Assembly: GCA_963837325.1 (NCBI GenBank)
Contig: CAWIMV010000001.1
Location: 62,001-126,000 of the forward strand
Source of the DNA: CAVQKZ01 sp963837325
GTDB lineage: Bacteria > Actinomycetota > Actinomycetes > Mycobacteriales > Jatrophihabitantaceae
Direction of reading: 5' to 3'
DNA: 64,000 bases
Made by a program: the position numbers and the translations under genes
Shown: in pieces, positions 40,967-50,646 of the stretch
Layout: each line of letters opens with the position of its first letter
Numbering within the stretch: position 1 is the stretch's first letter
The notes under the pieces: generated by a model
Told to the model about the DNA's origin: nothing
Databases searched by the model: none
What the model saw: the letters and a program-made list of their open reading frames with translations, nothing else

Positions 40967-43123
40967 GTGGCTCGACCAGGCCGGCGCCGGACGGACGTGC
41001 GCCGTACCGCATCGCCGAGGAAGCCACGCGCCCGCAACTCCGAGGACGTCTTCTCGATGCTCGCCCGCGCTGTGCGTGAAGTGGAGGCGGTTGTCGAACG
41101 TCGCCGCGTGACGCCCGCGGTGCGCACGAAGTTCCAGGTCGTCGCATTGCTCGTGCGCGAGGAGCACGCTCGAGTGCAGGGGACGCCCAGCATCACCCAG
41201 GCGGACCGGGTCGAGCAGCTCAAGCGCCTGGACGGTATAGCCACGATTCTCGCGAAAACCGCCGTACGTGATCCCAAGCTCCTCGCGCTGCTCGCGGAGG
41301 ATGCCGTCGTTTCCGACGCGGCCAGGTCACTCAAGAGGGACATGCTGAGATCGATGGGGATCGAAGCGGCCCCGGAGCAGACCGTAGCGACGGAGCCCGC
41401 GGCCAATGCCGCCGGCACCGAGCGCGGGGTCGTGCCTCGATCGGTCATCTCGCGACAGCTGGCCAACCCGTTCCTGCCCCCTGACTTCTCCGCCAGCCGG
41501 TCGAGATCGCGCGGTCCGCGTCGCCTGGCCGATTGGGAACTTCTCAACCCGCTGTTCAGCTCGTTCGAACGGGCCGGCGGCGGAGCCCTTGCGTGCATGG
41601 TTCTGCCGGCACCGGCGGCCCCGGTGCGCGCGCCGGGTAACCGGGAGCTGATGCCCCACCAGGCGCAGTTGGTCGCCGCCGCTGCCGCCGGGCACCGGAC
41701 CTTCCTACTCGCCGACGAGCCGGGACTGGGCAAGACGGCTCAGGCGCTGCTCGCCGCGCAGGCAGCGAACGCCTACCCGCTGCTCGCGGTCGTACCGAGC
41801 GTCGTCAAGACCAACTGGGCCCGCGAGGCCGGCATGTGGACGCCGAACCGTACGACCACCGTCGTGCACGGCAATGGTGACACCGTCGACGGATTCGCCG
41901 ACATCGTCGTGGTCAACTACGAGGTGCTCGACCGCCACGTGGGGTGGTTCGGCGATTTCGGGTTTCGCGGGATGGTCGTCGACGAGGCGCACTTCATCAA
42001 GAACAAGACGTCCCAACGCTCGCGGCACGTCCTGGATCTCTCGCAACGCATCCGGTCGCGCACCCCGCGCCCTTTGCTGATGGCCCTCACGGGTACGCCG
42101 CTGATCAACGACATCGAGGACTTCCGGGCGATCTGGCAGTTCCTCGGCTGGATCGACGAGACCGAGCCGCTCGCCGAGCTGATGGACTCCCTTGAGGAGA
42201 CCGGCCTGACGCCTGCGGACCCAGCGTTCTATTCCGCCGCTCGCAAGTGCGTGATCGACCTCGGCATCGTCCGTCGCCGCAAAGTGGATGTGGCCGCCGA
42301 CATCCCCGCCCGCCGTACCGCCGACTTGCCCGTCGAGCTCGATGAGAAGGTCGGCCGGTCGATCCGGGCGGCCGAGCGTGACCTCGCTCGCCGGCTGGTG
42401 TCGCGGTATGAGACCGCACTGGCGAGTCGCCGGTCGGGTGTACGGGAGGGCATCGACCCCGATCTCGTGCGCAAGGTGGCGGCATGGGAGCAGAAGGACG
42501 CGAGCGCGACGGCTGGCGAGAACGTGTTCAGCCTGATGCGACGCATCGGCCAGGCGAAGGCCGGCCTCGCCGCCGATTACGCGACACAGCTCGCCCGCAG
42601 CGCAGGCAAAGTCGTCTTCTTCGCCAAGCACGTCGACGTCATGGACGCCGCAGAGGATGCCTTCACCAGACAAGGGATTCGTTTTTCCTCGATCCGGGGC
42701 GGCCAGACGCCGTCGTCGCGGCAGAAGAACATCGACGCGTTCAGCAACGACCCGGACGTCGCAATCGCGGTCTGCTCCCTGACGGCGGCCGGTGTCGGTC
42801 TCAATCTTCAAGTCGCCTCCAACATCGTGCTGGCCGAGCTGTCCTGGACCGACGCGGAGCAGACCCAGGCCATCGACCGCAGCCACCGCATCGGTCAGAC
42901 CGAGCCCGTCACCGCGTGGCGCATCATCGCGGCCCAGACCATCGACAGCAGGATCGCTGCGCTGATCGACCGCAAGGCCGGGCTCGCCGCCAGAGCGCTG
43001 GACGGCTCGGACGAGGAGGTCTGGTCGTCGGCCGACGTGCAGCACGAGGCGCTGGTCGCACTATTGACGGACGCGCTGTCCGCCTTGCCGCAAGAGCGCG
43101 CCATCTCACACGAGGGCCCCTGA
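40967..43123 (+). CDS. SNF2-family DEAD/DEAH helicase (SMARCAL1-like core)
   Basis: A 718-residue helicase. The SNF2 ATPase starts with PHQAQLVAAAAAGHRTFLLAD and Walker A DEPGLGKT, then DEAH (VVDEAHFIK), motif III ALTGTPLIND, and in the C-terminal lobe VFFAKHVDVMD, GVGLNLQVAS and the SNF2-type motif VI QAIDRSHRIGQTEPV. A 220-residue N-terminal region lacks a recognised domain. The GTG at 40967 has GGAGGAGGAG upstream; a longer frame lies to 40712. SNF2 proteins of this size in bacteria act in remodelling of forks or phage defence; role here unknown. Confidence 0.82.
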   Translation: MARPGRRRTDVRRTASPRKPRARNSEDVFSMLARAVREVEAVVERRRVTPAVRTKFQVVALLVREEHARVQGTPSITQADRVEQLKRLDGIATILAKTAVRDPKLLALLAEDAVVSDAARSLKRDMLRSMGIEAAPEQTVATEPAANAAGTERGVVPRSVISRQLANPFLPPDFSASRSRSRGPRRLADWELLNPLFSSFERAGGGALACMVLPAPAAPVRAPGNRELMPHQAQLVAAAAAGHRTFLLADEPGLGKTAQALLAAQAANAYPLLAVVPSVVKTNWAREAGMWTPNRTTTVVHGNGDTVDGFADIVVVNYEVLDRHVGWFGDFGFRGMVVDEAHFIKNKTSQRSRHVLDLSQRIRSRTPRPLLMALTGTPLINDIEDFRAIWQFLGWIDETEPLAELMDSLEETGLTPADPAFYSAARKCVIDLGIVRRRKVDVAADIPARRTADLPVELDEKVGRSIRAAERDLARRLVSRYETALASRRSGVREGIDPDLVRKVAAWEQKDASATAGENVFSLMRRIGQAKAGLAADYATQLARSAGKVVFFAKHVDVMDAAEDAFTRQGIRFSSIRGGQTPSSRQKNIDAFSNDPDVAIAVCSLTAAGVGLNLQVASNIVLAELSWTDAEQTQAIDRSHRIGQTEPVTAWRIIAAQTIDSRIAALIDRKAGLAARALDGSDEEVWSSADVQHEALVALLTDALSALPQERAISHEGP

Positions 43124-43185
43124 CTCAGACCCTCACGGCGAATCGTGCGCGCTGCAGCACAAAGAGCCGTGATCTCGACGCCCCC

Positions 43186-46029
43186 TCATCGCGCCAGCGG
43201 GGTGAACCGCATGCTCCACGTGGCCGGCGCCGCTGTGAGCGCGTATTGGGGCAGGACGCCGGGTCCGCAGGACGCGCTGCCCAGGCCCTGCTGTGCGCGG
43301 TCGAGATTGACGAACACCCGGTCGCGCTCGACCAGATCGGTCCTGTGCTGGGCACCATCGAGATCCTCGCTGGTCCAGTGGCGGACGGTGAGGTCGAAGG
43401 TTGGCAGCCCCTCGATGCGGATGCCGCCGGCGGACCCGCGCAGCTCAGCCCACCGGACCAGACAGCGGTTCCCGTTCTCCTGCGGGTAGACGTACGGCGT
43501 CTGCAGCTCGCCAACCGTGCGCCGGTAGCGGCCGACGAGCGCCGCTTGCTTGCTGTCGGCGTAGGCCTCGCCCGGCCCGCATCCGAACCATTCCACCTCG
43601 TCGCCGATGCTCGTGGGCAATGCCATGCGCAGGCCGAGGCGTGGCAACGGCCCGTTCCAGTCACCCTTCGGTTCGACGGAGACCGTGAGCAGAAGGGCGT
43701 CGCCGTCGTGTCGCCACCGATAGGTGCCCAGCATCGCGATATCGGTGGCCGCCGGGGCGATCCGCGTGCTCAAGGTGAACTCATTGTGCGACCAGGACTG
43801 CTCGATCACGCGATGCGTCAATCGATGCAGCCCGAGTGCTCGCCAGGTGGACGCGATGTTCTGGGCACCCCCGCCGCGATCGTTGTCGGTGGGCGCGCGC
43901 CACAGATCGATCCGTGGCCCTTCGACCGCTAGGTCACCGAGGCGGGTGAGCAGTCCGCTCACCGGGTCGAACAAGTCGCGGGCCGGGGCGGTGCCGCGCA
44001 CGGCCGAACTCGGCGCGGCGCAGAGTTGCGCCTGTGCCGCTGCCAGCTCATGCCCCGCGGGCGCCCAAGCCGTGTCCTTGGCGAGCACGGCGCGGACGGT
44101 GAGCCAGCTTTCGCGCGTCGTGGCATCGCACGTCGGCACCGGGACGGTTCTGGCCTCTCGCGCCGCGATCGGCCCAACCGGTAGTTCTGCCGCCTGCTGG
44201 GCGATGCCTTCGACCTCGTGCGTCCAGAGAAAGCGCAGGTCTGTGGTGTCCGCGTGTTCGCGCCGATTGCTGATCGTGATCAGCCCGCCGGCGAAATTGA
44301 TCGCGATCGGTGCGAAAACAGATTTGAGTTCGAGCAGGCCGGGGGACGGAGTGCGGTCGGGGAACAGGAGGCCGTCGCAGACGAAGTTGCCGTCGTGCAG
44401 CGGTTCGCCGAAGTCGCCACCGTAGGCGAAGTATTCGCGACCGTCCGGTGTCACCTGCCGGATGCCGTGATCGATCCACTCCCACACAAATCCGCCTTGG
44501 CAGCGCGGGTAGCGCTCGAACAACGCTTGATACTCGGCCAACCCGCCCGGACCGTTGCCCATCGCGTGCGCGTACTCGCAGAGGACGAACGGCAGTGACC
44601 GGCGATGCGCATCGAGTGCCGGGTCGTTCGTGGAAGGCTCGGCCTGTCGACCGATTGCGTCGACCTCGTCATGCGTGGCATACATGCGGCTGTACAGGTC
44701 CACGTAGCCGGAGTCCGGATCACCCTCGTAGTGCAGTGGACGGTGGGGGTCGCGGTTTCGGGCCCAGACGGCCATTGCCTCGAGGTTGTCGCCGCGCCCG
44801 CTCTCGTTGCCCAACGACCACATGATCACGCTCGGGTGGTTCTTGTCCCGCTCGACAGTGCGCGCCATTCGATCAAGCAGCGCCGCGCGCCAGCGCGGGT
44901 CGTCGCTGGGGTTGCCGCGCCAGCCGACGCGCTCGAAGCCGTGGGTCTCGAGATCGCACTCGTCGATCACGTACAGCCCGTACTCGTCACAGAGGTCGAG
45001 AAAGTGCGGGTGCGGCGGGTAGTGGCTGGTGCGCACTGCATTGATGTTGTGCTGCTTCATGAGCAGCACGTCGGACAGCATGTCATCGCGACTGACCGCA
45101 CGGCCGAGATCGGGGTTCCACTCGTGGCGGTTGACGCCGCGGATCAAGATAGGTCGGCCGTTGACGGTCAACTGTCCGTCGGTCACCGCGATCGTGCGGA
45201 ATCCGATGCAGACGCGGATCGTCGCGCCGGCGCTGCGCAATTGGGCTTCGTACCGCCGGGGGGTCTCCGCTGACCACGGTTCAACATCGGGCAGCGGATG
45301 AGTGGTGCCGTCGCAGGCCAGGGCGTGCACGCCCAGCTCAGGAATGTCGACCTCCGCGGGAACATCCGCCTCGATGCTGAGCGAACCGTGGCCGGTGCGG
45401 TGGTCGAATCCGGCGTGCACGAAGAAGTCGTCGATCGAGCCGGGAGCACGGTGGACGAGCGTGACGTCGCGGAAGATTCCAGACAGCCACCACTGGTCCT
45501 GGTCCTCCAGATAGCTGGCCGGAGACCATTGCTGCACGCGCACAGCGAGCACATTGCCGGTCGGGCGGAGCAGGCGACCGACATCGAACTCGGTGGTCAG
45601 CCGGCTGCCGGTCGACCAACCGAGCTCGGTGCCATTGAGCCACGTGGTGAAGGCCGAATCGACGCCGAGGAAGCGCAGTACGGCATCTCCGGTGGGCCAG
45701 GCCGGTGGGAGGTCGAAACGGTGGCGGTACTCCCCGGTGGGGTTCTCCTCAGGTACCCATGGTGGGTCGATCGGGAAGGGATACCGAACGTTCGTGTAGG
45801 CCGGGCTGCCGTGTCCCTGGAGCTGCCAGTGACCCGGCACTGTGATCTCGTCCCAGTCGCGATCGTCGAACTCGCGTGCTTCGAACCCGTCAACGGCAAG
45901 CTCGGAACGCGGCGCCAATCGGAATGGCCAACGACCGGATAGGTCGAGGGTGGGGGCGTCGCCATTGAAGTGCGCGCGTGGCGTTCGCCAGCCGGCGCCC
46001 GGCCCGAAATCTCCCAGCGGAGGGTGCAC
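43186..46029 (-). CDS. lacZ: beta-galactosidase, GH2 (LacZ-type)
   Basis: A 947-residue GH2 enzyme with complete five-domain layout: sugar-binding domain (residues about 30-195), immunoglobulin-like domain, TIM barrel with acid/base E409 (LGNESG) and nucleophile E485 (CEYAHAMGN), and the Bgal_small_N domain at the C-terminus. It hydrolyses beta-galactosides. The GTG at 46029 has GAGAGG upstream. It lies on the opposite strand from the SNF2 gene and is separated by 100 bases from the aminotransferase, so it could be the last gene of the minus-strand IclR branch, but it lacks its own IclR-type site. Confidence 0.9.
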   Translation of the reverse strand: MHPPLGDFGPGAGWRTPRAHFNGDAPTLDLSGRWPFRLAPRSELAVDGFEAREFDDRDWDEITVPGHWQLQGHGSPAYTNVRYPFPIDPPWVPEENPTGEYRHRFDLPPAWPTGDAVLRFLGVDSAFTTWLNGTELGWSTGSRLTTEFDVGRLLRPTGNVLAVRVQQWSPASYLEDQDQWWLSGIFRDVTLVHRAPGSIDDFFVHAGFDHRTGHGSLSIEADVPAEVDIPELGVHALACDGTTHPLPDVEPWSAETPRRYEAQLRSAGATIRVCIGFRTIAVTDGQLTVNGRPILIRGVNRHEWNPDLGRAVSRDDMLSDVLLMKQHNINAVRTSHYPPHPHFLDLCDEYGLYVIDECDLETHGFERVGWRGNPSDDPRWRAALLDRMARTVERDKNHPSVIMWSLGNESGRGDNLEAMAVWARNRDPHRPLHYEGDPDSGYVDLYSRMYATHDEVDAIGRQAEPSTNDPALDAHRRSLPFVLCEYAHAMGNGPGGLAEYQALFERYPRCQGGFVWEWIDHGIRQVTPDGREYFAYGGDFGEPLHDGNFVCDGLLFPDRTPSPGLLELKSVFAPIAINFAGGLITISNRREHADTTDLRFLWTHEVEGIAQQAAELPVGPIAAREARTVPVPTCDATTRESWLTVRAVLAKDTAWAPAGHELAAAQAQLCAAPSSAVRGTAPARDLFDPVSGLLTRLGDLAVEGPRIDLWRAPTDNDRGGGAQNIASTWRALGLHRLTHRVIEQSWSHNEFTLSTRIAPAATDIAMLGTYRWRHDGDALLLTVSVEPKGDWNGPLPRLGLRMALPTSIGDEVEWFGCGPGEAYADSKQAALVGRYRRTVGELQTPYVYPQENGNRCLVRWAELRGSAGGIRIEGLPTFDLTVRHWTSEDLDGAQHRTDLVERDRVFVNLDRAQQGLGSASCGPGVLPQYALTAAPATWSMRFTPLAR

Positions 46030-46130
46030 GGCTACCTCTCGGTGATCTCGGTGTTCGCCCTCGCATCAACTTACGTCGATCGCCGGGTGGGATCAGATCC
46101 GGTGCTGGCGGGAGGTCCCGATCTGCGCCG

Positions 46131-47474
46131 TCAGTGCACGATGCCGGCGCGGCGCAGCTGCCGAAGCACATCGCGGCTGGCCTCGAGGGTCGCGTCGACC
46201 TCGTCCTGCGTATGCGATCCGGAGATGTGGTTGCGTTTCAGGGCCATCGGCAGCATGAGGAACCCACGCTCGGTCATCCCTCGATGGAACGCGACATACG
46301 CGGTGTTGTCATTCCGCAGCAGATCACGATAACCACGCGCGGGGCCGTCCATGAAATAGAGGGCGAAGACGCCCCCGAAGCCGGCCACCGTGGCCGAGAT
46401 GCTGAGTTCGTCGACGATGCTGCGTAGGCCCGTTCGCATCCGATCACCGAGTGCATGCGTCCGGTCGTAGAAATCGGGGTTGGCCCGAAGATGGTCGATG
46501 GTCGCGATCGCTGCCGCGCAAGCAACCGGATTGCCGTTGAATGTGCCCGCGAGAAGCACATCCCCCGTGCGGCCGTTGAAGTGCTCGAGCAGTTCCCGCC
46601 GCCCCGCGAGTCCTCCGACTGGGAAGCCGTTGGCCATGCCCTTGCCGAATGTCGTCAGGTCCGGGGTGACGCCGATGATCTGCTGGTATCCGCCGAGCGA
46701 GTGCCGAAATCCGGTAATGACCTCATCGAAGATGAGCAGCGCGCCTGTTGCGCGAGTCAGCTCGCGCAGACCCGTGACGAATTCCGGAGTCGGCACGAGG
46801 GCCCCGACGTTGTGCGGGATCGGCTCGAGGATCACGGCCGCCACCCGGTCTGGGTGGGCGTCGAAGAGCGCCTGTACCGAGGCGAGGTCGTTGAACTCGG
46901 CGATCAGCGTCGCGTCGAGGGCTGCGGGCAGGATGCCGGCCGACAACGGGTCGCCCCGGTAAGCCCGCTCGGGCGTGGAGATCACGTTGCGCGCGACCGG
47001 GTCGCTCCATCCGTGAAACCCGCCCTGGAACTTGATGAGCAAGTCCCGCCCAGTCACGGCTCGCGCGAGCCGCACCGCCTGCGCCACCGCTTCCGAACCG
47101 CTCATGGTGGCGATCATCGATTCGGCTGACGGGATTATCTCGACGACTCGTTCGGCGAGCGCGATCTCACCGGGCGTGACACCGATCCCGACGAGATCCA
47201 ACTGGTCGAGTGCCGCGCGCACCGCGGCGTTGACGTCGGGGTGGTTGTGGCCGAGCAGGATCGCACCGAACGCCGCGTGGTAATCGAGGTAGCGCCGGCC
47301 GTCAGCGTCGGTGACGTACGCCCCGTTCGCAGCGGTGAACGCGTAGGGCTCGCCGACGTAGCGGGTGCCTGAGTTGACGCCGCCCGGGATGACTCTCTCG
47401 GCTGCCTCAGCGATTGCGAGACCACGAGGCGACCGGCTGGGGGCGTTGGTTGTCGACGAGATGACTGATGACAT
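46131..47474 (-). CDS. GSA-type class III aminotransferase
   Basis: A 447-residue PLP aminotransferase. Motifs are RVIPGGVNSGTRYVG, TMSGSEAVAQAVRLARAVTG, FDEVITGFR and the lysine in TFGKGMANGFP that binds PLP, followed by GTFNGNPVACAAA. These belong to glutamate-1-semialdehyde 2,1-aminomutase-like enzymes; those outside haem operons often act on other amino compounds. The ATG at 47474 has GAAAGG upstream. It lies close to the DUF4862 gene on the same strand and is divergent from the oxidoreductases, so a catabolic role is likely. Confidence 0.84.
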   Translation of the reverse strand: MSSVISSTTNAPSRSPRGLAIAEAAERVIPGGVNSGTRYVGEPYAFTAANGAYVTDADGRRYLDYHAAFGAILLGHNHPDVNAAVRAALDQLDLVGIGVTPGEIALAERVVEIIPSAESMIATMSGSEAVAQAVRLARAVTGRDLLIKFQGGFHGWSDPVARNVISTPERAYRGDPLSAGILPAALDATLIAEFNDLASVQALFDAHPDRVAAVILEPIPHNVGALVPTPEFVTGLRELTRATGALLIFDEVITGFRHSLGGYQQIIGVTPDLTTFGKGMANGFPVGGLAGRRELLEHFNGRTGDVLLAGTFNGNPVACAAAIATIDHLRANPDFYDRTHALGDRMRTGLRSIVDELSISATVAGFGGVFALYFMDGPARGYRDLLRNDNTAYVAFHRGMTERGFLMLPMALKRNHISGSHTQDEVDATLEASRDVLRQLRRAGIVH

Positions 47475-47492
47475 GTTGGCCTTTCGTAGCAA

Positions 47493-48434
47493 TCAAGGAC
47501 GGGACTCCGCGCTGAGCCGCTGGAGCAGCTCCAAGTTCGCGCGGAGGCGTTCGATCCGCGCATCGATGTCCAACCACTCCGGACGCAGGGCGATCTTGAG
47601 GCCGGTGTAGAGCTGCGCGCCGTCGGCGGCCCGCAGGGTGTCGACTATCTGAGCCGGCCCGAGCAACGATGCCGGCTCGGTGAGCGGTTCGATGTCGGCG
47701 AAGCGGGGGTCACCCGCGGCCGAAAGCGGTAGGTGAGCGTCGAGCCAAGGCGAGCCAAAGGCCGACGCACGGTCGGTCACGCCCGAGAACATGACACCGC
47801 CCAGCCGACCGGCGGCCCGCAGCTGAGCTACGTGCTGGACCGGTGTCGCGACCGAGCGGCCATCAATTGCCGAACGCCCCCAATTGACAGTCAGGGCGAA
47901 ACGCTCGCCCGCCTTCTGCACGGCCCCCAGCTCATCCTCGAGAGTGAGGTAGCCCTTCTGATGAGGAGGGCGCCCCGAGACCGAATCGCAGTGCTCGATG
48001 GTGACCAGCGCTTCGCCCCAGTCGAATTCGGCCAGTTCGCCGAGCGAGGTGGCGAGGGACGCAGGATCCCCGTTCCCGGTCGGCGCGGAGTGGAGTTCGA
48101 CGGCGATGGTGGCGGCCCGCCCGGCATGCTCGTCGATTGCGCGGCCGAGCGCGGCGAGATCTCGTGCGGCCGCGACCGCGGCGCGACGGCCGGATTCGAC
48201 GGAAGAAGCAAGGCCGAAGTGCGGCTCGTTCCGGCCGCGCAGCACAGTTGCTGTGATCGCAGTAAGGACGACGTCCCACGCAGGTTCGAGGGCAGCGACC
48301 CCTGCCTGGTCGCGCCCGGCGTCGTCGAGAAACGGAAGTTCGATGCCGCCGAAGCCGGGCAGCTGCGCCGCAACGCGCAGCTGACGGGGGTCGTCGGCGA
48401 TGCCGGCCGCGTAGGCGCCGACGATGAACGACAT
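47493..48434 (-). CDS. DUF4862-family protein
   Basis: A 313-residue TIM-barrel-like protein: FIVGAYAAGIADDPRQLRVAAQ at the start, GIELPFLDD, ATIAVELHSAPT and EALVTIEHCDSVSGRPPHQKG. It matches the DUF4862 group, which tends to lie in carbohydrate catabolic loci and resembles sugar-phosphate isomerase/epimerase folds. The ATG at 48434 starts it; the promoter region to the right contains two IclR-type sites. It is the first gene of the minus-strand branch. Biochemical role unknown. Confidence 0.72.
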   Translation of the reverse strand: MSFIVGAYAAGIADDPRQLRVAAQLPGFGGIELPFLDDAGRDQAGVAALEPAWDVVLTAITATVLRGRNEPHFGLASSVESGRRAAVAAARDLAALGRAIDEHAGRAATIAVELHSAPTGNGDPASLATSLGELAEFDWGEALVTIEHCDSVSGRPPHQKGYLTLEDELGAVQKAGERFALTVNWGRSAIDGRSVATPVQHVAQLRAAGRLGGVMFSGVTDRASAFGSPWLDAHLPLSAAGDPRFADIEPLTEPASLLGPAQIVDTLRAADGAQLYTGLKIALRPEWLDIDARIERLRANLELLQRLSAESRP

Positions 48435-48496
48435 GACACGCTCCGCAAGAGGATCTTCACTTCGGCCAGGAGGAACGCTAAATCAGTACCGACGAC

Positions 48497-48513
48497 ATGG
48501 CAAGTCATTCCAT
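48497..48513. promoter_or_regulatory. IclR-type operator site (ATGGCA-N5-TTCCAT)
   Basis: ATGGCAAGTCATTCCAT matches the pattern ATGGAA-N5-TTCCAT at 11 of 12 arm positions. It lies between the divergent DUF4862 and oxidoreductase genes. Same pattern at 58489, 62116 and 63082. Confidence 0.55.
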
Positions 48514-48530
48514 GTTCGCATTCTTCACCC

Positions 48531-48583
48531 TTGACAGGCGGCAACTGAGCACAGAGGATGCGGGACGTGAAATTGCGTTCCGT
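48531..48583 (+). promoter_or_regulatory. promoter and second IclR-type operator, oxidoreductase operon
   Basis: A TTGACA -35 (48531-48536) is followed by a weak -10 (GAGGAT, 48554). Downstream, GTGAAATTGCGTTCCGT (48567-48583) keeps nine of twelve arm positions of the ATGGAA-N5-TTCCAT pattern. Bound regulator would block the start of the long plus-strand operon. Confidence 0.5.
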
Positions 48584-48610
48584 GTCACGTGAAGGGTTGG
48601 TTAGGACGAC

Positions 48611-49639
48611 GTGGGTTCTCCGCTCGGCGTCCTGATCGTAGGTGCCGGCTTCATCGCCGACGCGCACATGGGCGCGTTGGCGATGAGTTCGCGTGCCGCG
48701 GCCGTTGGCGTCGTCGACGCCGACGGGAGTCGGGCCGCGGCATTCGCACGTGCACACGGTGGCCTGCGGTCCGCAGTAGATCTGGGCGAAGCGCTCGGGT
48801 GGGACGGCGTCGACGCGGTAATCGTTTGTACGCCGAACGACACCCACCGCTCGATCGGCGAGCAGGTCGCCGCAGCCGGGAAACACCTACTCGTCGAGAA
48901 GCCTTTGACGACGACGGTCGCCGACGCTCGCGCGGTCCTCGACGCGTTCGCCGCGGCCCGCACGACGGTGCTGACCGCGCATACCCACCGCGCGTACGAC
49001 TACGGACGGTCGGTGAAAGAGGCGATCGACGCAGCCGTTGTCGGCCGGCCGGTGCATGTCCGGCTGGCCATCCTCGGCGGCTGGATCTGGCCGGATTGGA
49101 ACGCCTGGGTTCTCGACCCTGAGCGCTCCGGTGGCCATGCCCTGCACAATGGCGTCCACCTGCTGGATCTGGCGTCGTGGTGGATCGGTGACACACCGCG
49201 GTCAGTCGTGGCGCGTGGTGCCAAACAGACCTCCAGCGCGCTGGCGATCTATGACTACCTGGAAATGGTGGTCACCTATGCCGGCGGGGCGACCGCGATC
49301 TGCGAGATGAGCCGCGCGCACCGTCCGGCGTCGCTCGCCCACCGTGACGTGCTCGTTCTCGGGACCGAGGGTGTGCTCGCCCATGGCTGGGACGACGAGG
49401 GTGCCCTGCTGATCGACGAGAAGGGAACCGGAGTAGTGCCGGCGCAGGGCGCCAACGGCTTCGCGGTGCAGCTCGAGTCGTGGTTGGACGCGATCGAGGG
49501 CGGCACGCCGGTAATGGCCGCCGACGACGCACTTGTCGCCGTCGCGCTGGGTGTCGCGGTCGAACGGGCGATCGCAACCGGTCGTCCGGTCGAGCTCTCC
49601 GACGTCCTGGCCGACGAGACTCGCGACGCCGTCAAATGA
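48611..49639 (+). CDS. Gfo/Idh/MocA-family oxidoreductase, first
   Basis: A 342-residue NAD(P)-dependent oxidoreductase: Rossmann motif IVGAGFIADAH (about residues 9-19), EKPLTTTVADA with the catalytic lysine of the EKP motif (about 96-98), and WIWPDWNAWVLDPERSGGHALHNGVHLLD in the substrate domain. These enzymes oxidise hydroxyls of sugars, inositols and related acids. The GTG at 48611 starts it; the stop overlaps the next gene. It heads the plus-strand operon that continues to the IclR gene. Confidence 0.86.
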   Translation: MGSPLGVLIVGAGFIADAHMGALAMSSRAAAVGVVDADGSRAAAFARAHGGLRSAVDLGEALGWDGVDAVIVCTPNDTHRSIGEQVAAAGKHLLVEKPLTTTVADARAVLDAFAAARTTVLTAHTHRAYDYGRSVKEAIDAAVVGRPVHVRLAILGGWIWPDWNAWVLDPERSGGHALHNGVHLLDLASWWIGDTPRSVVARGAKQTSSALAIYDYLEMVVTYAGGATAICEMSRAHRPASLAHRDVLVLGTEGVLAHGWDDEGALLIDEKGTGVVPAQGANGFAVQLESWLDAIEGGTPVMAADDALVAVALGVAVERAIATGRPVELSDVLADETRDAVK

Positions 49640-50646
49640 CCGACAAGCAGCTCGGGGTCTTGCTGGCCGGATTCGACGGCTTCGGGCGGCAGGACCATCA
49701 ATGCGCCATGTATCTGCCCGCGTTCGTGGCGCACCCGAACTTCCGGCTCGTAGCTGCCGTGGATCTCGATGGCCGCGCCGGTGCCGCCGCCGTCGCCCAG
49801 GAACACGTCCTTGATCGGCCATCCGGACTGGACGCGGCACTAGCTGATTCGCGAGTGCATGTGGTGAGCATCGCCGCCCCTCCGGAGCGACGGGCGGAGT
49901 ACGTTGCCGCGGTTCTCCGCGCGGGCAAGCACGTCCTCGCCGACAAGCCGCTCGCCGCCACCGCGGCACAGGCCCGCGAGCTGGCGGAACTCGCCGACGC
50001 CCAGCACGTGGTCCTGGTCCCCGCACACCACCAACGCTTGCACGGCGCGGTGCGGTCCGCGGCCAATGCGGTCCGAACCGGGCGCGTCGGTTTGCCCTGG
50101 AATCTGCAGGCCGACTTCATCGTCGCCGGTGGCGATCCCGTTCCGACCGGCGAGCTGGACAACTTGGGCCTCTATCCGGTGGACGTCGTCGTCTCGATCC
50201 TCGGGCTGCCGGTCCGGCGGGTACACGCGATCACGCAACGCTACTGGCACGCGGACGCGGACGATTTCGCAGTTCTCCTGCTCGAGCACGATCACGACGT
50301 GACCAGCACGATCACCTGCGGACGCACTGGTCCGCTAGCCGATGTCGCGCCAGGCGGACTCGCGGTGCACCGCTACCGGATCAGCGGTTCGAACGGCGTC
50401 CTGCTCGTGGACGCTCGCAAGCCACACATCACGCAGCGGACTGCGGACGGCATCGCAGCGCGCTGGACCGGCCCGAACACGACGAGCCGTTTGCTCGACG
50501 TCCTCCTCGACGGAATCCGGTCCGGCCGCCCGGCAATCACCGCCTGGGACGCCGTCCGCGCGCTGCAGGTCGTTGAGGCTGCTGCGCGAAGTGCTGCCTC
50601 GGGTCAACCAATCGACGTCAACGGCAACGGAGGAGATCCCCGATGA
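49636..50646 (+). CDS. Gfo/Idh/MocA-family oxidoreductase, second
   Basis: A 336-residue paralogue with ADKPLAATAAQA in place of EKP (DKP is a common variant), LVPAHHQRLHGAV and GELDNLGLYPVDVVVSILG. It overlaps the first oxidoreductase by four bases and the FAH gene by four. Two such enzymes in a row suggest successive oxidations or an oxidation-reduction pair on one substrate. The N-terminus VLLAGFDGFGRQDH departs from the usual GxGxxG pattern, so cofactor affinity may be altered. Confidence 0.82.
   Translation: MTDKQLGVLLAGFDGFGRQDHQCAMYLPAFVAHPNFRLVAAVDLDGRAGAAAVAQEHVLDRPSGLDAALADSRVHVVSIAAPPERRAEYVAAVLRAGKHVLADKPLAATAAQARELAELADAQHVVLVPAHHQRLHGAVRSAANAVRTGRVGLPWNLQADFIVAGGDPVPTGELDNLGLYPVDVVVSILGLPVRRVHAITQRYWHADADDFAVLLLEHDHDVTSTITCGRTGPLADVAPGGLAVHRYRISGSNGVLLVDARKPHITQRTADGIAARWTGPNTTSRLLDVLLDGIRSGRPAITAWDAVRALQVVEAAARSAASGQPIDVNGNGGDPR

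Noticed and set aside
41705..43045. 446-codon minus-strand frame opposite the SNF2 helicase
   Set aside because: Shadow of a clearly conserved helicase; composition is not protein-like.
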